Shown here in pieces: positions 23,836 through 34,200 of a stretch of DNA of 64,000 nt. Source of the DNA: Paulownia fortunei (taxonomy: Eukaryota; Streptophyta; Magnoliopsida; Lamiales; Paulowniaceae); assembly GCA_019321725.1 (NCBI GenBank), contig CM033111.1:10354001-10418000 (forward strand), in the 5' to 3' direction. Made by a program: the position numbers and the translations under genes. Below the pieces are notes generated by a model. That model saw only the letters and a program-made list of their open reading frames with translations, did no database searches and was not told the origin of the DNA. The number at the start of each line of letters is the position of its first letter. Position 1 is the first letter of the stretch.

Positions 23836-25707
23836 TGCAATGCCCAATTTTCACCTACTTAGCATATTATTAAATTATAGCATACAAATAGTATAAATGC
23901 ACGAACATGAATAATTATTGTTTAACATGCATCATTTCATGAAATATGGCATCAAACTTTATTCCATGATTTAACATGTTCTTTAAGTACTTATTGTATT
24001 GAAAAGCTCAATTCTTGATTAAGGAAGATTGATATGCTAAATTGTTATAAAATGAATTGTTATGCTATTCAATACTACATACATCCTATTTGATTAAAAT
24101 AAGTCACATTTGATTAAGAACTAACAATATGCAAAACGGTATCAAAAGTACATAATGTAATATGTATACTAGAGAATTAGACATGACACATGCTATGATT
24201 GAAGTATGACATTATAAGGTCCCTAAGTGCGTAGGTAATAATTGGGTTAGAGATCGAATGAAAGTTTAGAAAATTAGCATATAAATTATTTATAAAATCG
24301 GATGGCCATTGAAATAGGATGCAATCAAGTAATAAATATTGAATGGAATATGATTTAAGCTTGCAAGGTAAGTACAAAATTAGATTTTACCCCAAGACAA
24401 CACCTCATGCTTTACACCTCATTGTTGAACACCTCTTACTTAACACCTCATGCTTGACACCTCATGGTTGAACACCTCGTACTTAACACCTCATGTTTTG
24501 ATATCACAAGTGTTTCCATCTTAGGCTTTGAAATCACAAGTGTTGCCATATTATGTTTTGACACCTCAAGTGATTACACCTCAAGTGATTGCTATCTTAG
24601 ACCTTGCCACCTTAAGATTTCCTTCATCCTTAAGCTTAGCCATGCCTATAGCTCTATATGTATCCCATTTCACCTTTCAAACCACATCTTAAGCATTCTA
24701 GAGTGATTCCAAAAGAGAAACATAGTAAAGGAAGTAAGAAAAGTGGTACCAAACAAAGTTAGAAGCTCTTTAGCACAACATATCTTCCAAACTATTCTAT
24801 TGCATAAAACAAATTGGACTTGAGATAAGTTGAAATTTTCATTTGATGTATCACAAGAATCATATAATGTTGTTCATATTTTAATGTGATTGTCATTATT
24901 TGTCAAATGATGTAATGTTTGATGCATTCATGGTTCATGAAGCATGATACTATTAAGAATATAATGAGGTTTTTGAAAAGGAAGTATGGTACTAGATTAA
25001 TGGTTGAGTAGACAAGGAACGCGGGAGGGACCGACGGACCCAACAAATGATGGCAAATACTTGAGGTTGAAAAATCGATATAGGAAAGCCACAGTGAATG
25101 AGTTAGAATGAGGCTAATACCTAAGGTTGAAAGACCAAGAATGAAAAACCCCGTATTATTTCTCATATTGGTCAATTATTATGAACAGGTTTTGAAAACT
25201 ACGATCTATTGCTATCAGTTAGGTATCACGCTTCAAGGGCTCTAAATAATGATTTATGAAAGAAAGTTATTAAATTGAATAATGTATTTAATCATTTATG
25301 TGATTTGTATGTACGCTATTTGTAATTGCATCAGTTTAACCTTACTGAGCCTTTAGCTCAATAGATTCACGTGATGCAAGTCAAAATGTACATGTTTAGA
25401 AGTTGACTGAGTCTCCAGAGCAACCAGACAGAGATTTGTTCATATGCCATGTTTCGAGCTATTTTGCAGCCTATTTTGAAAACTCTATTTTATTTTTTAA
25501 TAAGCAGTTCTATAGTTTTGTAAACAAATGTACTTAGTTTTGATTTATGTATATGGTATGTTTAAAATGATTCAAGTTCTTTCTCTTATAGCTAAAAATG
25601 GGAACTTTTATTAAAACCATAGCTCTAATATTGATGAAAAATTAACATTTCTTGACTTAACTGTATCAACTTGTTTAGGCTCTGTAGTTAGGTTAAGGGG
25701 TGTTACA
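23836..25707 (+). repeat. Ty3/gypsy solo LTR (chromovirus-like ends)
   Basis: Starts TGCAATGCCC and ends GGGGTGTTACA, flanked by AAAAA on both sides (23831-23835 and 25708-25712). It shares blocks with 57199-58804 (AGATCGAATGAA, TGAGC-TTAG-TCA region, terminal GGGTGTTACA). The TGTAACACCC-type terminus is typical of Del/Tekay-like gypsy LTRs. No coding sequence lies inside. Orientation is arbitrary; both copies are read in the same direction. It sits in the Athila-like element between the protease and the LTR remnant. Confidence 0.8.
24398..24600. repeat. ACACCTCA minisatellite inside the solo LTR
   Basis: At least seven copies of ACACCTC(A/T/G) spaced about 14-18 bp apart, alternating with CTTGAC, GTTGA and CTTA linkers, fading into TCACAAGTG and CACCTCAAGTGATT units. 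The sister LTR at 57199 does not show this array, so it expanded in this copy or subfamily. Confidence 0.8.
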
Positions 25708-25712
25708 AAAAA

Positions 25713-26334
25713 TATCTAATTGATTATACTTAAGCTTTTCTACCCAACATTTCAATCCCTTATCTTCATTCACACCAATATACGTTTGACCTTTTTCATT
25801 TTCTTTTAAGTTCATAATGCATACATCAACTTTCTCCTCACAATTAGTTTGATATGAAAGATCATTTGCCAATGGGCAAGGGCATCAATTTTTCCACACA
25901 AGTTCGTTTCTACTGAACAGTTGAAAACTTCTAAAACATGAAAGACCACTTGGTCATTCCCTAATCTAAATGTCAAATTTCCTAACTGCACATCAATCAC
26001 AACTCTACTCATTACAAGAAAAGGACTACCTAGAATAAGGGGCATATTAGCATCTTCCTTCATGTTTAACACAATGAAATCAACTGAAAAAATAAACTTG
26101 TCTACCTTTACGGATACATTCTCAACAATACCTTTTGGATACTTCATAGACCAGCTAGTTGAAGTAACACCATTGTGGGCTTTGGCTTTCCTAATCCAAG
26201 GTTTCTATAAACCGACAATACTTGCTCCCAAATCACATAAAGCATTAGGAAAGGTGATTGAACTAATAGTGCAAGAAATAGAGAAACTCCCAGGCCATAA
26301 ACTCAGGAGGAAGCTTGTTTTGCATAATCACTGA
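25713..26334 (-). pseudogene. Gypsy (Athila-type) retropepsin
   Basis: The minus strand carries the aspartic protease that would process this element's polyprotein. The active site reads ALCDLGASI at about 26240, keeping the aspartate and the DLGA form usual in this clade. A stop lies a few residues later. The well-kept part is 26147-25812: KYPKGIVENVSVKVDKFIF, an acidic MKEDANMP turn, the ILGSPFL motif (family ILGRPFL) near residue 40, and VIDVQLGNLTFRL. Downstream coding ends soon after 25,770, where RT should begin. Confidence 0.85.
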
Positions 26335-26462
26335 GCACTTCTCGATCAAGTTTATCATCTCATGTTCCTCCAATGTTTTTTTGTTTGACAAATTATTTTT
26401 TAAGAATTTAGCATAACTAGGTATTTGAAGTAAAGCATTAGCAAATGGATTATTAATATGCA

Positions 26463-28000
26463 AATTTTTAAAGACTTCAAGAAATTTAGAAAATTACACA
26501 TCTAATTTTTGTTTTTCAATGCCATAAGATAAGATAGAGGAACACTTATCGCCTCATTAAGGATGATCGATTTGGGTGAAGTGCTAGGATTTGATACTAG
26601 CTTGTCTTTCTTTTCTTGTTAAGGTTCCACTTCTTGCACTTTGGTATCTACCTCATTCCCATTTCTCAACATGATTGCATTTATTTGTGCCTTGGGGTTT
26701 TTCTCCACGTCACTTGGCAATGTTCCTTGAGCACGCCCCTAGACTATACTTACAATTTGCCCCATTTGAGTTTCCAAATTCCATAAGGTTTCCTCATTAT
26801 TTTGGAGTCTCACTTCAATATTGGCCATAAACTTGGGCATAAGTTTTTCAAATTTTGGATTCTTCTCTTAGGGTGGGTAACCGAGTGGTGGATGTCTAGC
26901 CATGTTTTGATTGGCTTGAGAGGTGCTTTGGCTACCTTAACCTCCCCATGTAAAATTTGGATGATTTCTCCATCTAGGGTTGTGTGTTTGGGAATAAGAA
27001 TTATTAGCTTGCCTATTGAAATTCCCAACATAATTAGCTTTCTCGGATGAGGATGAAAATGGACTCCCCATTTGACACTCAGTGCTATAGTTTCCATCTC
27101 CACACAACTCATATGCGATAATTTGCACCTTCATCGCCGAAGCACTCATGTTATCAATCTTCTTGTTCAATGCTTCAATTTAAGCCAAAAAGCAGAGTAT
27201 ATATCGATGGTGTGTACTTCTACTGCCTTCTTTCCAAATATCTATCTATTTGTCATTAGTAATTATTAGATGTCATTTTCTCTAATAACTTGAATGCCTC
27301 CTCTGGAGTTTTTCTTATAATTGTGCCTCCCGCTACTACATCTATCATAGCTCGATTAGCGGGTGACAAACCCTTGTAAAATATTTACACTTGAAGCCAT
27401 ATATGTAAACTATGGTGTGGGCACCTCGTCAATAAACCCTTGAACCTCTCCCAACCTTTATACAAGGACTCCAACTCAAATTACACAAATGTAGTAATGT
27501 TGTTCCTCATTTTGGCAGTTTTAGAAAGTAAAAAGTAATTAGCAAGGAACGTTTAAGTCATGGCCTTCCATGTAGCAATTGATCTGGTGGGCAATGAATT
27601 AAGCCAACTCTTAGCTTTGTTCCTAAAAAAAATGGAAAAAATCTTAGTCTAATAGCATTATCGATCACTCTATTGTGCTTAAAAATGTCACAAATCTCCA
27701 AGATGTTTGCGATGTAGGCATTGGGTTATCACTAGGCAAACCACCATATTACACCAAAGTTTGTATTAATTAATCTCAAAAGTTTTTGCTTGTATTGACA
27801 GCCTCCTAATATTCGAGTTGGTCTTGTTGACCGAAGGTTTAGCATAATCGAACAATAATCTATTCTCCACGTCTTGCTCGTTGTTGGCCATTCATTGCTC
27901 TTTTGCTTCCTTTATCAACAAACAAAGAGTTCATTCAATTTTTGGGTTATATAGCTCAAGATCCCATATAGATGAAAGGGTCATGTAACAACAACACCTA
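26463..28000 (-). pseudogene. Gypsy (Athila-type) gag
   Basis: A minus-strand capsid and nucleocapsid region with several frame breaks. At about 27700-27270 traces of the retrotransposon gag core can be followed, ending in LEKMTSNNY. At 27170-26937 the frame gives a knuckle-like YELCGDGNYSTEC, then SEKANYVGNFNRQANNSYSQ and NPRWRNHPNFTWGG, a signature of Athila gag C-terminal regions. The knuckle has only one of the two usual CXXC cysteines clearly placed. Stops near 27180 and the shift near 26940 inactivate it. Confidence 0.85.
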
Positions 28001-28145
28001 TAATGGAAAATAAAATCTATTAAAGTGGCTTGTTCAAAGAGAATAAAATAAAGAAAAATAAAAGCAAAAGCAATGAAACAAAATAAAGTAAATAAAATGG
28101 TCAAACTATAACTAGATAAATCAACCTCAATATTACAATAACATT

Positions 28146-28168
28146 CTCCCTAGCAATGGCACCAAAAA
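28146..28168 (-). promoter_or_regulatory. Primer region of the Athila-like element
   Basis: The minus strand reads GTTTTTGGTGCCATTGCTAGGGA, a mutated form of the TTTTGGCGCCGTTGCCGGGGA block found after Athila 5' LTRs. It lies just left of the right LTR, fixing the element's orientation as minus. Confidence 0.75.
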
Positions 28169-28180
28169 CTTGGTTTGGCT

Positions 28181-29992
28181 TGCACTTAAATGCAATCTAA
28201 TTCCATAAGTGTACGAGCTAACAAATAATAAAGTGTATGAGTATACGGATATCGTGTCCCTAAAGAGTATGTGAGCAACTACTGAAGTACAAATAATCTA
28301 ACAATATTTAACTTATCAAAAGTTTGGAAGATTTATTTGAAAACTTAAAACTAGAAATTAACAAGCAACAAAAACTATCAAGAAAAACAAGGGATTTAGA
28401 CTTAGGTGGAGAAGTGCTAAAGCGTTGGATTGTCATTCTATTGCATTGTGTCTGCTCACAAGTTAGTGAATAAGATTGATATTAAATTATGTGACAGTGG
28501 AAACTCCAATATTATGTGATACTCTTTTCCAAGATGTACTGCTCCTATTACTAAAAAACAATCGGTATATTCCTATATGAGTTTAGCTACCCAATAATAC
28601 ATTAGGCTTTGTAATTTTCTTTACCTTTTGATGGTCAAGTTTATGACTACTGCATGTGCTAACTCCTATATTCCTATAGTGGCCTAACCCACTTCATACA
28701 CTACACGAGCACTTGTTGTGACACTACCTTTCAGTCTCAATCACAATAACAAGATTCATTTCAAAACTGGCCAAATTTCAAGAAGCAGTGAAAACATAGT
28801 GCATGCTCATCACAAAATCAATAATCATCCACATCACATACAAGTTAACAATTCACAACTTCATAAAAATAGCTTTTCAAGCCTTGATAAAAGTAGTTTA
28901 GCTCATATTAAACTTAAGTAAGCACCAAGAGTTCCCCAATATCATGATTCTTACAAATTTCTCAAAACTAAACAAAATGAAAAAAGAAATTAAAGTAGAA
29001 GATTACAACCACTAAGTGATTCTTCACTTCTTTTTCAAAATTTCAATGCCCAATGAAACTCCTTCTTCCTTTTGTCTTGAGTCCCCAATTCCTTGATAAT
29101 GTGTGTGTGAGGTTTTCATGTAGTGTGTGGAGATATATGGAAGAATAGGTGATTTGGGTGGAGAGGAAAAGTGTGTGAGAATTTAGGTGTAGAGTGTGTG
29201 TGTGTGTTTAGTAATGTATTTAATGATGTGTATATTGTGTGTTCAAGAAGTTATATGTAAGCATGTTTGTATCTATCATTTGTGTGATGTAATTGTGTGT
29301 ATATAGTATATCTAATAGAGTGTCACATGATGTGTGCGCGTGTAGTGGTGTATAACAAGAAAGATTTCATGTATGGATTAGATTGCCACTTGTCCCTTAA
29401 AATTCTATAGATATTTTTTTTCAAATTTAGACCACTGGCACTGCAGCATAAGATTCTGGTTCTTCAGGCACTGTAGTACCAAATGAAGGGTGTCATACTG
29501 CTTCAAAAAAGGTTATTTGCGGTCCAATTTCAACCACTCGCGTTGTGGCGCGAAATTAGGGGTGTTGTGGTGCGAGATTGTTCTAGACTGAACTATTTAG
29601 CCTTTTCACCTCTTTTTAGGCTGAACTAGCTTTGGTGTCTTCATAATAATTGTAGCTCTATATCTTGGCTTTCTATATCTTCTTGAATTAGCTTAATATT
29701 ACTTTTGCAGAAAGAGTTATGCCATATATATGAAGACTATGCATCTGAAAGTTTCTACTAACTTTTTAACCAGTTTTCCATCTTTCACTCTATTTCTTCA
29801 ATTCTTAGTTCCTACACACAGATGTCACAAAATAAGGCATAATTATATCATTTTTAAGGCAAAAATATGTGCAATTGTGCTCATAGAGGTGTTGAAAATA
29901 TCACACTTTATGAGCCTTTTAGTGGCAGGGCCACCATAAAGATTGAGGACGCTGGTAAAGGAAGGGTGGTCAGAAAGAGAAGATGGGTGTAG
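28181..29992 (-). repeat. 5' LTR of the Athila-like element
   Basis: Starts TGCACTTAAATGC. The first 615 bp match the left LTR. The remainder contains a GT-rich stretch (29098-29345, including GTGTGTGTGTG) and a G+C-richer tract with repeated GTGGCGCG/GTGGTGCG at 29520-29575, both of which are non-coding. The right end is uncertain: 29927 (after AGTGGCA) or about 29992. Confidence 0.65.
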
Positions 29993-30051
29993 CAGCTTTG
30001 GGATGGAGGATTACGGTTAGTATTTCGGAGAGAATTTTTGGGGGATGCCAT
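29993..30051 (-). pseudogene. LINE ORF1 N-terminus, separated from the rest
   Basis: An ATG at 30051-30049 (minus) opens MASPKNSLRNTNRNPPSQS. This has the composition of plant LINE ORF1 N-termini and is followed at once by the presumed Athila junction. If so, the ORF continues at 23136 with AAPAIFEAS. The join is not in one frame, so an indel is also present. Confidence 0.45.
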
Positions 30052-30089
30052 TATAAGTGGATATTAGAATATTTTTAATGGTTAGTCAA

Positions 30090-30766
30090 CTAACCTGCCA
30101 AAAAATAATAGTTAATACTGACAAAAAAAATAAAACTATAATATTTGTTATGAAAAGAAGTCTTGTGATTCTTGTCTAACATATTTAAGTTGTCTAAGAT
30201 AATCTGAAAACTTGATGGAATGCTTAATGGTATAGTGTTGTTGGCACCTTGCATTACTTTTGCTAAACAATAACCTACTGGTATTGAAACTAAAAATGAA
30301 ACGACATTTTCAACTTGTATATATCTCTCTTTTATAGGTCCATGAAGCATATAGAATTCTGGAAAACCTTATATCCTTGCATTTTAACGAATGAAAAGTA
30401 CTCTATCTTGATCCAGATACAAGGTAACCTTATTATGGGGTTCATCTATTGTAACTATAGTAACCATAATGTCAACCATCCCCAATCGATCAAAATTCTT
30501 GGAAGACTTCCCATCTTTAAATTTTATAGCATAATCAGGTGTCAAAGGTTTCCTAAATGTGCACAACATTCTTCCCACAAATGGATCCAATTTTACAACA
30601 TTATCTCGACCAACTATTACTCCAAGCAAGTTTCTAAAGTTAGCTCCCTTTACTTTAGGAGTATGGAAAAATCTCTCATAATTATCTTGATTCAATTGAA
30701 GAGGTCGATTATCATATAATATGGAATTATGTGAATCATTTTTTTAGTATCTATATAACCAAAAAT
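30090..30766 (-). pseudogene. Unrecognised reading frame, about 225 codons with two stops
   Basis: One minus-strand frame runs from about 30766 to 30090, broken only by TAA at 30386-30384 and another stop nine codons later (30359-30357). Features: SHNSILYDNRPLQLNQDNYE at the start, FFHTPKVKGANFRNLLG, GRDNVVKLDPFVGRMLCTF, KPLTPDYAIKFKDGKSSKNF, DIMVTIVTIDEPHNKV, then after the stops FYMLHGPIKERYIQVENVV and a hydrophobic SFLVSIPVGYCLAKVMQG. There is no ATG at the natural start. Composition looks like real coding sequence, and much less decayed than the copia relics nearby. I do not recognise the family. It may be a transposon ORF or a captured host fragment. Confidence 0.5.
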
Positions 30767-31057
30767 ACAAGACTTTTCAATCGAATGAATTTTTGACAAT
30801 ATAAGTTTAGTATGGATATTTTTTGTTATTGAAAATCTTGTGGAGGCTTTGCAACTTTAGAAAATTACCATCAAGTAATAACTAATTATCATTATTTGAA
30901 AGCATGCAGAAATGAATATATCATATCAACATAAAAATCATTAGAGCCCTAGTCTTTTTCTTTTATAGCAATATCCATATTTAGTGCAAGTTGGTTAATT
31001 TTAACATTGAATAAAAAACTCGTCTTGTATCAACAAGATAATCATGATTCTTTATAA

Positions 31058-31261
31058 TCATATCTTTAGCTGGATAAAACTATTTGGTGCAAAATATGTC
31101 TCTTTATTCACAATCTCAAAATATTTTATAATTTTTGTAATAAAATCTAGTTTACCCTTCAAAGCCTGAGCATCTTCAAAGAGATTAAACACGCACCATC
31201 TACGACAACTTTTTGTAGTGATATCTAGCTTGAAAAAACTCTTTTTCCTTGGTCGAGCCAT
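31058..31261 (-). pseudogene. Unrecognised small reading frame upstream of the previous one
   Basis: A 67-codon minus-strand frame with ATG at 31261: basic start MARPRKKSFFKL, a cysteine-containing TTKSCRRWCVFNLF, then KGKLDFITKIIKYF. It lies in another frame than 30090-30766 and is separated from it by about 290 bp of AT-rich DNA. It could be the first part of the same unknown gene, as an exon or a shifted frame. No family recognised. Confidence 0.3.
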
Positions 31262-31279
31262 CTGATAAAGTACCTAATA

Positions 31280-31673
31280 TTGTTGCCATCTTACTCTTAG
31301 ACTAGTGTCAGTGAGGCCATCTAGATTTGGCTTCGTCAGTTGGGACTGGAGCACCATATCTTTAGCTTGACAATTCATTATGAAATATGATAATGACAAG
31401 AATTAAAAAGGCCCAAAATGCGCTTTGTGTTTAAATTTTAGTTGAAGGTTTTGTCTCCTTTTTCTGGTTGTTAATCAAAATATCTTCTTTCAGGCATCTG
31501 ATTCAACATGATAAAAAATACTACGACAATATTGGGGAAATTTGTCTTGCCTCCTCAAAGATACTTTCCTTATCATTAATTTATGGCTCTTTGTTGTTGT
31601 AAGGGAAATCATTAGTTTCAAACTAATTCAATTCAACCAAATACTTTAGTTGCAAATGATCATAGTGTTAGAG
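31280..31673 (-). repeat. Unidentified repeat X, copy 2, first part
   Basis: The reverse complement matches 17100-17520. It is interrupted at 31673 by a family A solo LTR and continues at 33925. Confidence 0.7.
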
Positions 31674-33924
31674 TAGGATGTCCAACGCCCCAATTGAATT
31701 GAGTGTATTATACTCTTTTCCTTTTGTAAAGACAATTTTATTGGAAATCATATTAATAAAAAGACATTTTCTTTATCTTATGTCATGAATATTTTATTTA
31801 TGCACATTAAATAAAGTTCTTAGACCAAATTTAGCTACGGGGCATGGTCGCACATATGATGCGATCATGGAACATACTTCTAAGACTTTGGTCTTAAATA
31901 AGTTCCAAGTCGAGAGCTTTTTTAGATGGGACATCAAATAGCTTAATAAGACTTGCACATATGATGCATGCTTGTGAGATGAGGATGTCGCATTCCATTG
32001 ACATTAACATGGTGACGCAAGTGCATGTATATAGGTGTTTGTTAGGGAACAAGTATACCGAACATGGCCATAAGAAATTCTTAATTGGAGGTTTTGCCTA
32101 TCGAAATAAGAATTTTTGTGTTGCAATAGTACACGGCTAGTCCTCGAACTTGAGACACGATAGTAGCCTTGTGTGCATCCTGCAATACTTCAATATATCT
32201 TCTGATTGTTTAACAATCACAAAGGGGTATGTTGGGTATTGCACTAGTGTGCATGGAGGTTTGTCAGTAGCCAACATAGAATTCGACACTTGTCTTTTTA
32301 AACAAGAGAATCTCCTGTATTTTCATAATTCATGATTCAAAAATCTTGGCCAAAATAGAATGAATCATGATTCATTAGGAATCATTGGAACTTGAAATGG
32401 GATCACAGTTATTGAATCATTTAGAGTTTCAACTTATAATCCATGCCCTAGATTCAATCGGCAGATTAGTTATCGAAATGACCATAGTGTATGGTACTCG
32501 CAACTGAAATATATTTACTCGCTATTTTACCAAAGATTAGTATCCCATGATTACTTGCTAGGTGTTTTCATGGATAGTGAAGTTCTTGAAATTAAGAAGT
32601 TAATTCCAAGTGGATTAATTAATTGGATTAGTTAAATAAAATAATTATTATTTATAAGTTACAAATGTTGCAAGTCTACTACTAGCTTAGTAGTGAACTT
32701 AAAAAGGTCACACATCTTTTTGGAAAGTCATATTTCTAATGTTAAAATTTATCCAATGGTTGGAGATTAAATAATTAATATTGATCAATTAATTAATTAA
32801 GGGTTCTATTTAAATTAATGGATAAATTAAATTATTCAATTAAGCAATTAAATTATTTAATTGGACCTAATTTGATTAGGGAGCCCAATTGGAGTAAATT
32901 ATATTACCCAATTGGATTGATTAAATTGGAATTAAATCAATTGAATTGATTTGTGGATTTTTTAGTCCAAGTCTAAAAAATAATGTTGATCACTTATGAA
33001 ACCCATTAAAATATGAAGAAAGTAAATTAAATAAATATGATTTATTTAATTAACATATTTATATATAAATAAATAAAGTGATCGATTTGATGGGATAAAA
33101 TCAGCCACTATGATTTAATTTATATATAAATATAATTTTATTATATATTTGATATATATATATATTGATATTATTTGAAGAGTTCAAATTAATATCAAGA
33201 ATGTATGTAGACAATTTTAATGATTAATGTAGTCTCAAATAAGTCCACATACAATAGGAGAAAGGAAAAGAGAAGAGTTATTAGAAGATTTGGAATCCTT
33301 CCAAGATAAAACTTTGAAATAATTCAAAATTGACAAACTCTCCAAGAGTTGGAGAAAGATTAAATTTTCAGCCCTTATAAATGCTTAGGGCCGAAAATTA
33401 CATCAATAATTCAAAAACATTTAAACTAAAATTATTTTGTTTAAAATCTTCTATTTTTCTCTTCAAGAAAAGAAAAAGAAAAGCATTTTCTTGTTGTCTT
33501 TATTTTCTGGTTCTTTAAAGAAAATTAATTTCTTGTTATTCTCTTCATATTATAGTTTCAAGAACTTAAAAAATTAATCTTTATTGTTCTTAAAAATTTA
33601 CTCCGGCTCTAGATTAGTAAATAATTAAAAGAATACTAGCGAATTCTTTTGATTGATGTTACTCTTTCGTATTGTGGACCTGATAGAGGGGAGACATTTG
33701 GATCCGTGTGAGTTTTGAAAGTCCAGGATAAGTAATTAATTATTTCATTCCCTACTACAACCGGAGTGCATGAAAGATATAATCCAAATTTAACATTTGT
33801 TTATATATTCACTTGAATAAGCACGATCATTAAAATCGCTTTTGAATCGAGGGGTTATATTTATGTTTGATAAAAAAAATTATTTTCCGCTGCATATACC
33901 CCTGTGATTATAGCGAACCCAATA
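31674..33924 (+). repeat. Solo LTR of family A (subgroup 2)
   Basis: 2251 bp, TGTTAGAGTAGGATG... to ...GCGAACCCAATA, aligning over its length with 43504-45806. The flanks CATAG and TATAG agree at 4 of 5 bases. Splicing it out restores continuous repeat X. The core promoter-like segment TTCAGCCCTTATAAATGC...GGGCCGAAAA is at 33368-33398. No internal sequence remains. Confidence 0.9.
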
Positions 33925-34200
33925 TATAGTAGACTTCATTGAGGGAGCATCATAAAGTAATAAGATCAACACATGATAAATACTTATTAACCTTCTCCAT
34001 AACATTCAATCATCTTTAGAATTCAAAATAAGAATACCATAATTCCTAAACTTTGATTGAAAATTTGTGGAATTTGTGATTGGAAGGAAAACCTTAGATC
34101 ATTCACCTTAACTATATAAAGGATCATGGCTAGAATTCTTGAGAACTAACATGTTTGTTTATTGAGCCTTCATTCCCATAAACATAAGTAAAATCAATTT
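33925..34200 (-). repeat. Unidentified repeat X, copy 2, second part
   Basis: 33925-34020 continues the reverse-complement match to 17030-17130. 34020-34200 matches 22121-22330, the sequence just beyond LINE ORF1 (shared GTGATTGGAAGGAAAAC, GAGAACTAACA, TTATTGAGCC). The repeat therefore links X to the LINE. Confidence 0.65.

Larger units (their letters stand above)
23137..29992 (-). mobile_element. Athila-like Ty3/gypsy element lacking RT and integrase
   Basis: Direct repeats at 23137-23745 and 28181-28795 are the LTR portions shared by both ends. Between them, on the minus strand, lie an Athila-type primer region, gag with a zinc knuckle and a YVGNFNRQ motif, and a retropepsin. No reverse transcriptase, RNase H or integrase is recognisable: the sequence jumps from just after the protease into the partial left LTR. 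It is therefore a deletion derivative. It is interrupted by a gypsy solo LTR (23836-25707). It lies inside LINE ORF1. GCAGCT stands at both outer junctions (23131-23136 and 29992-29997) and may be the target duplication, but the right LTR terminus is not canonical, so that border is tentative. Confidence 0.75.

Noticed and set aside
24398..24600. CRISPR-like spaced repeats
   Set aside because: Units are short and degenerate with near-constant linkers inside a plant LTR; this is a minisatellite.
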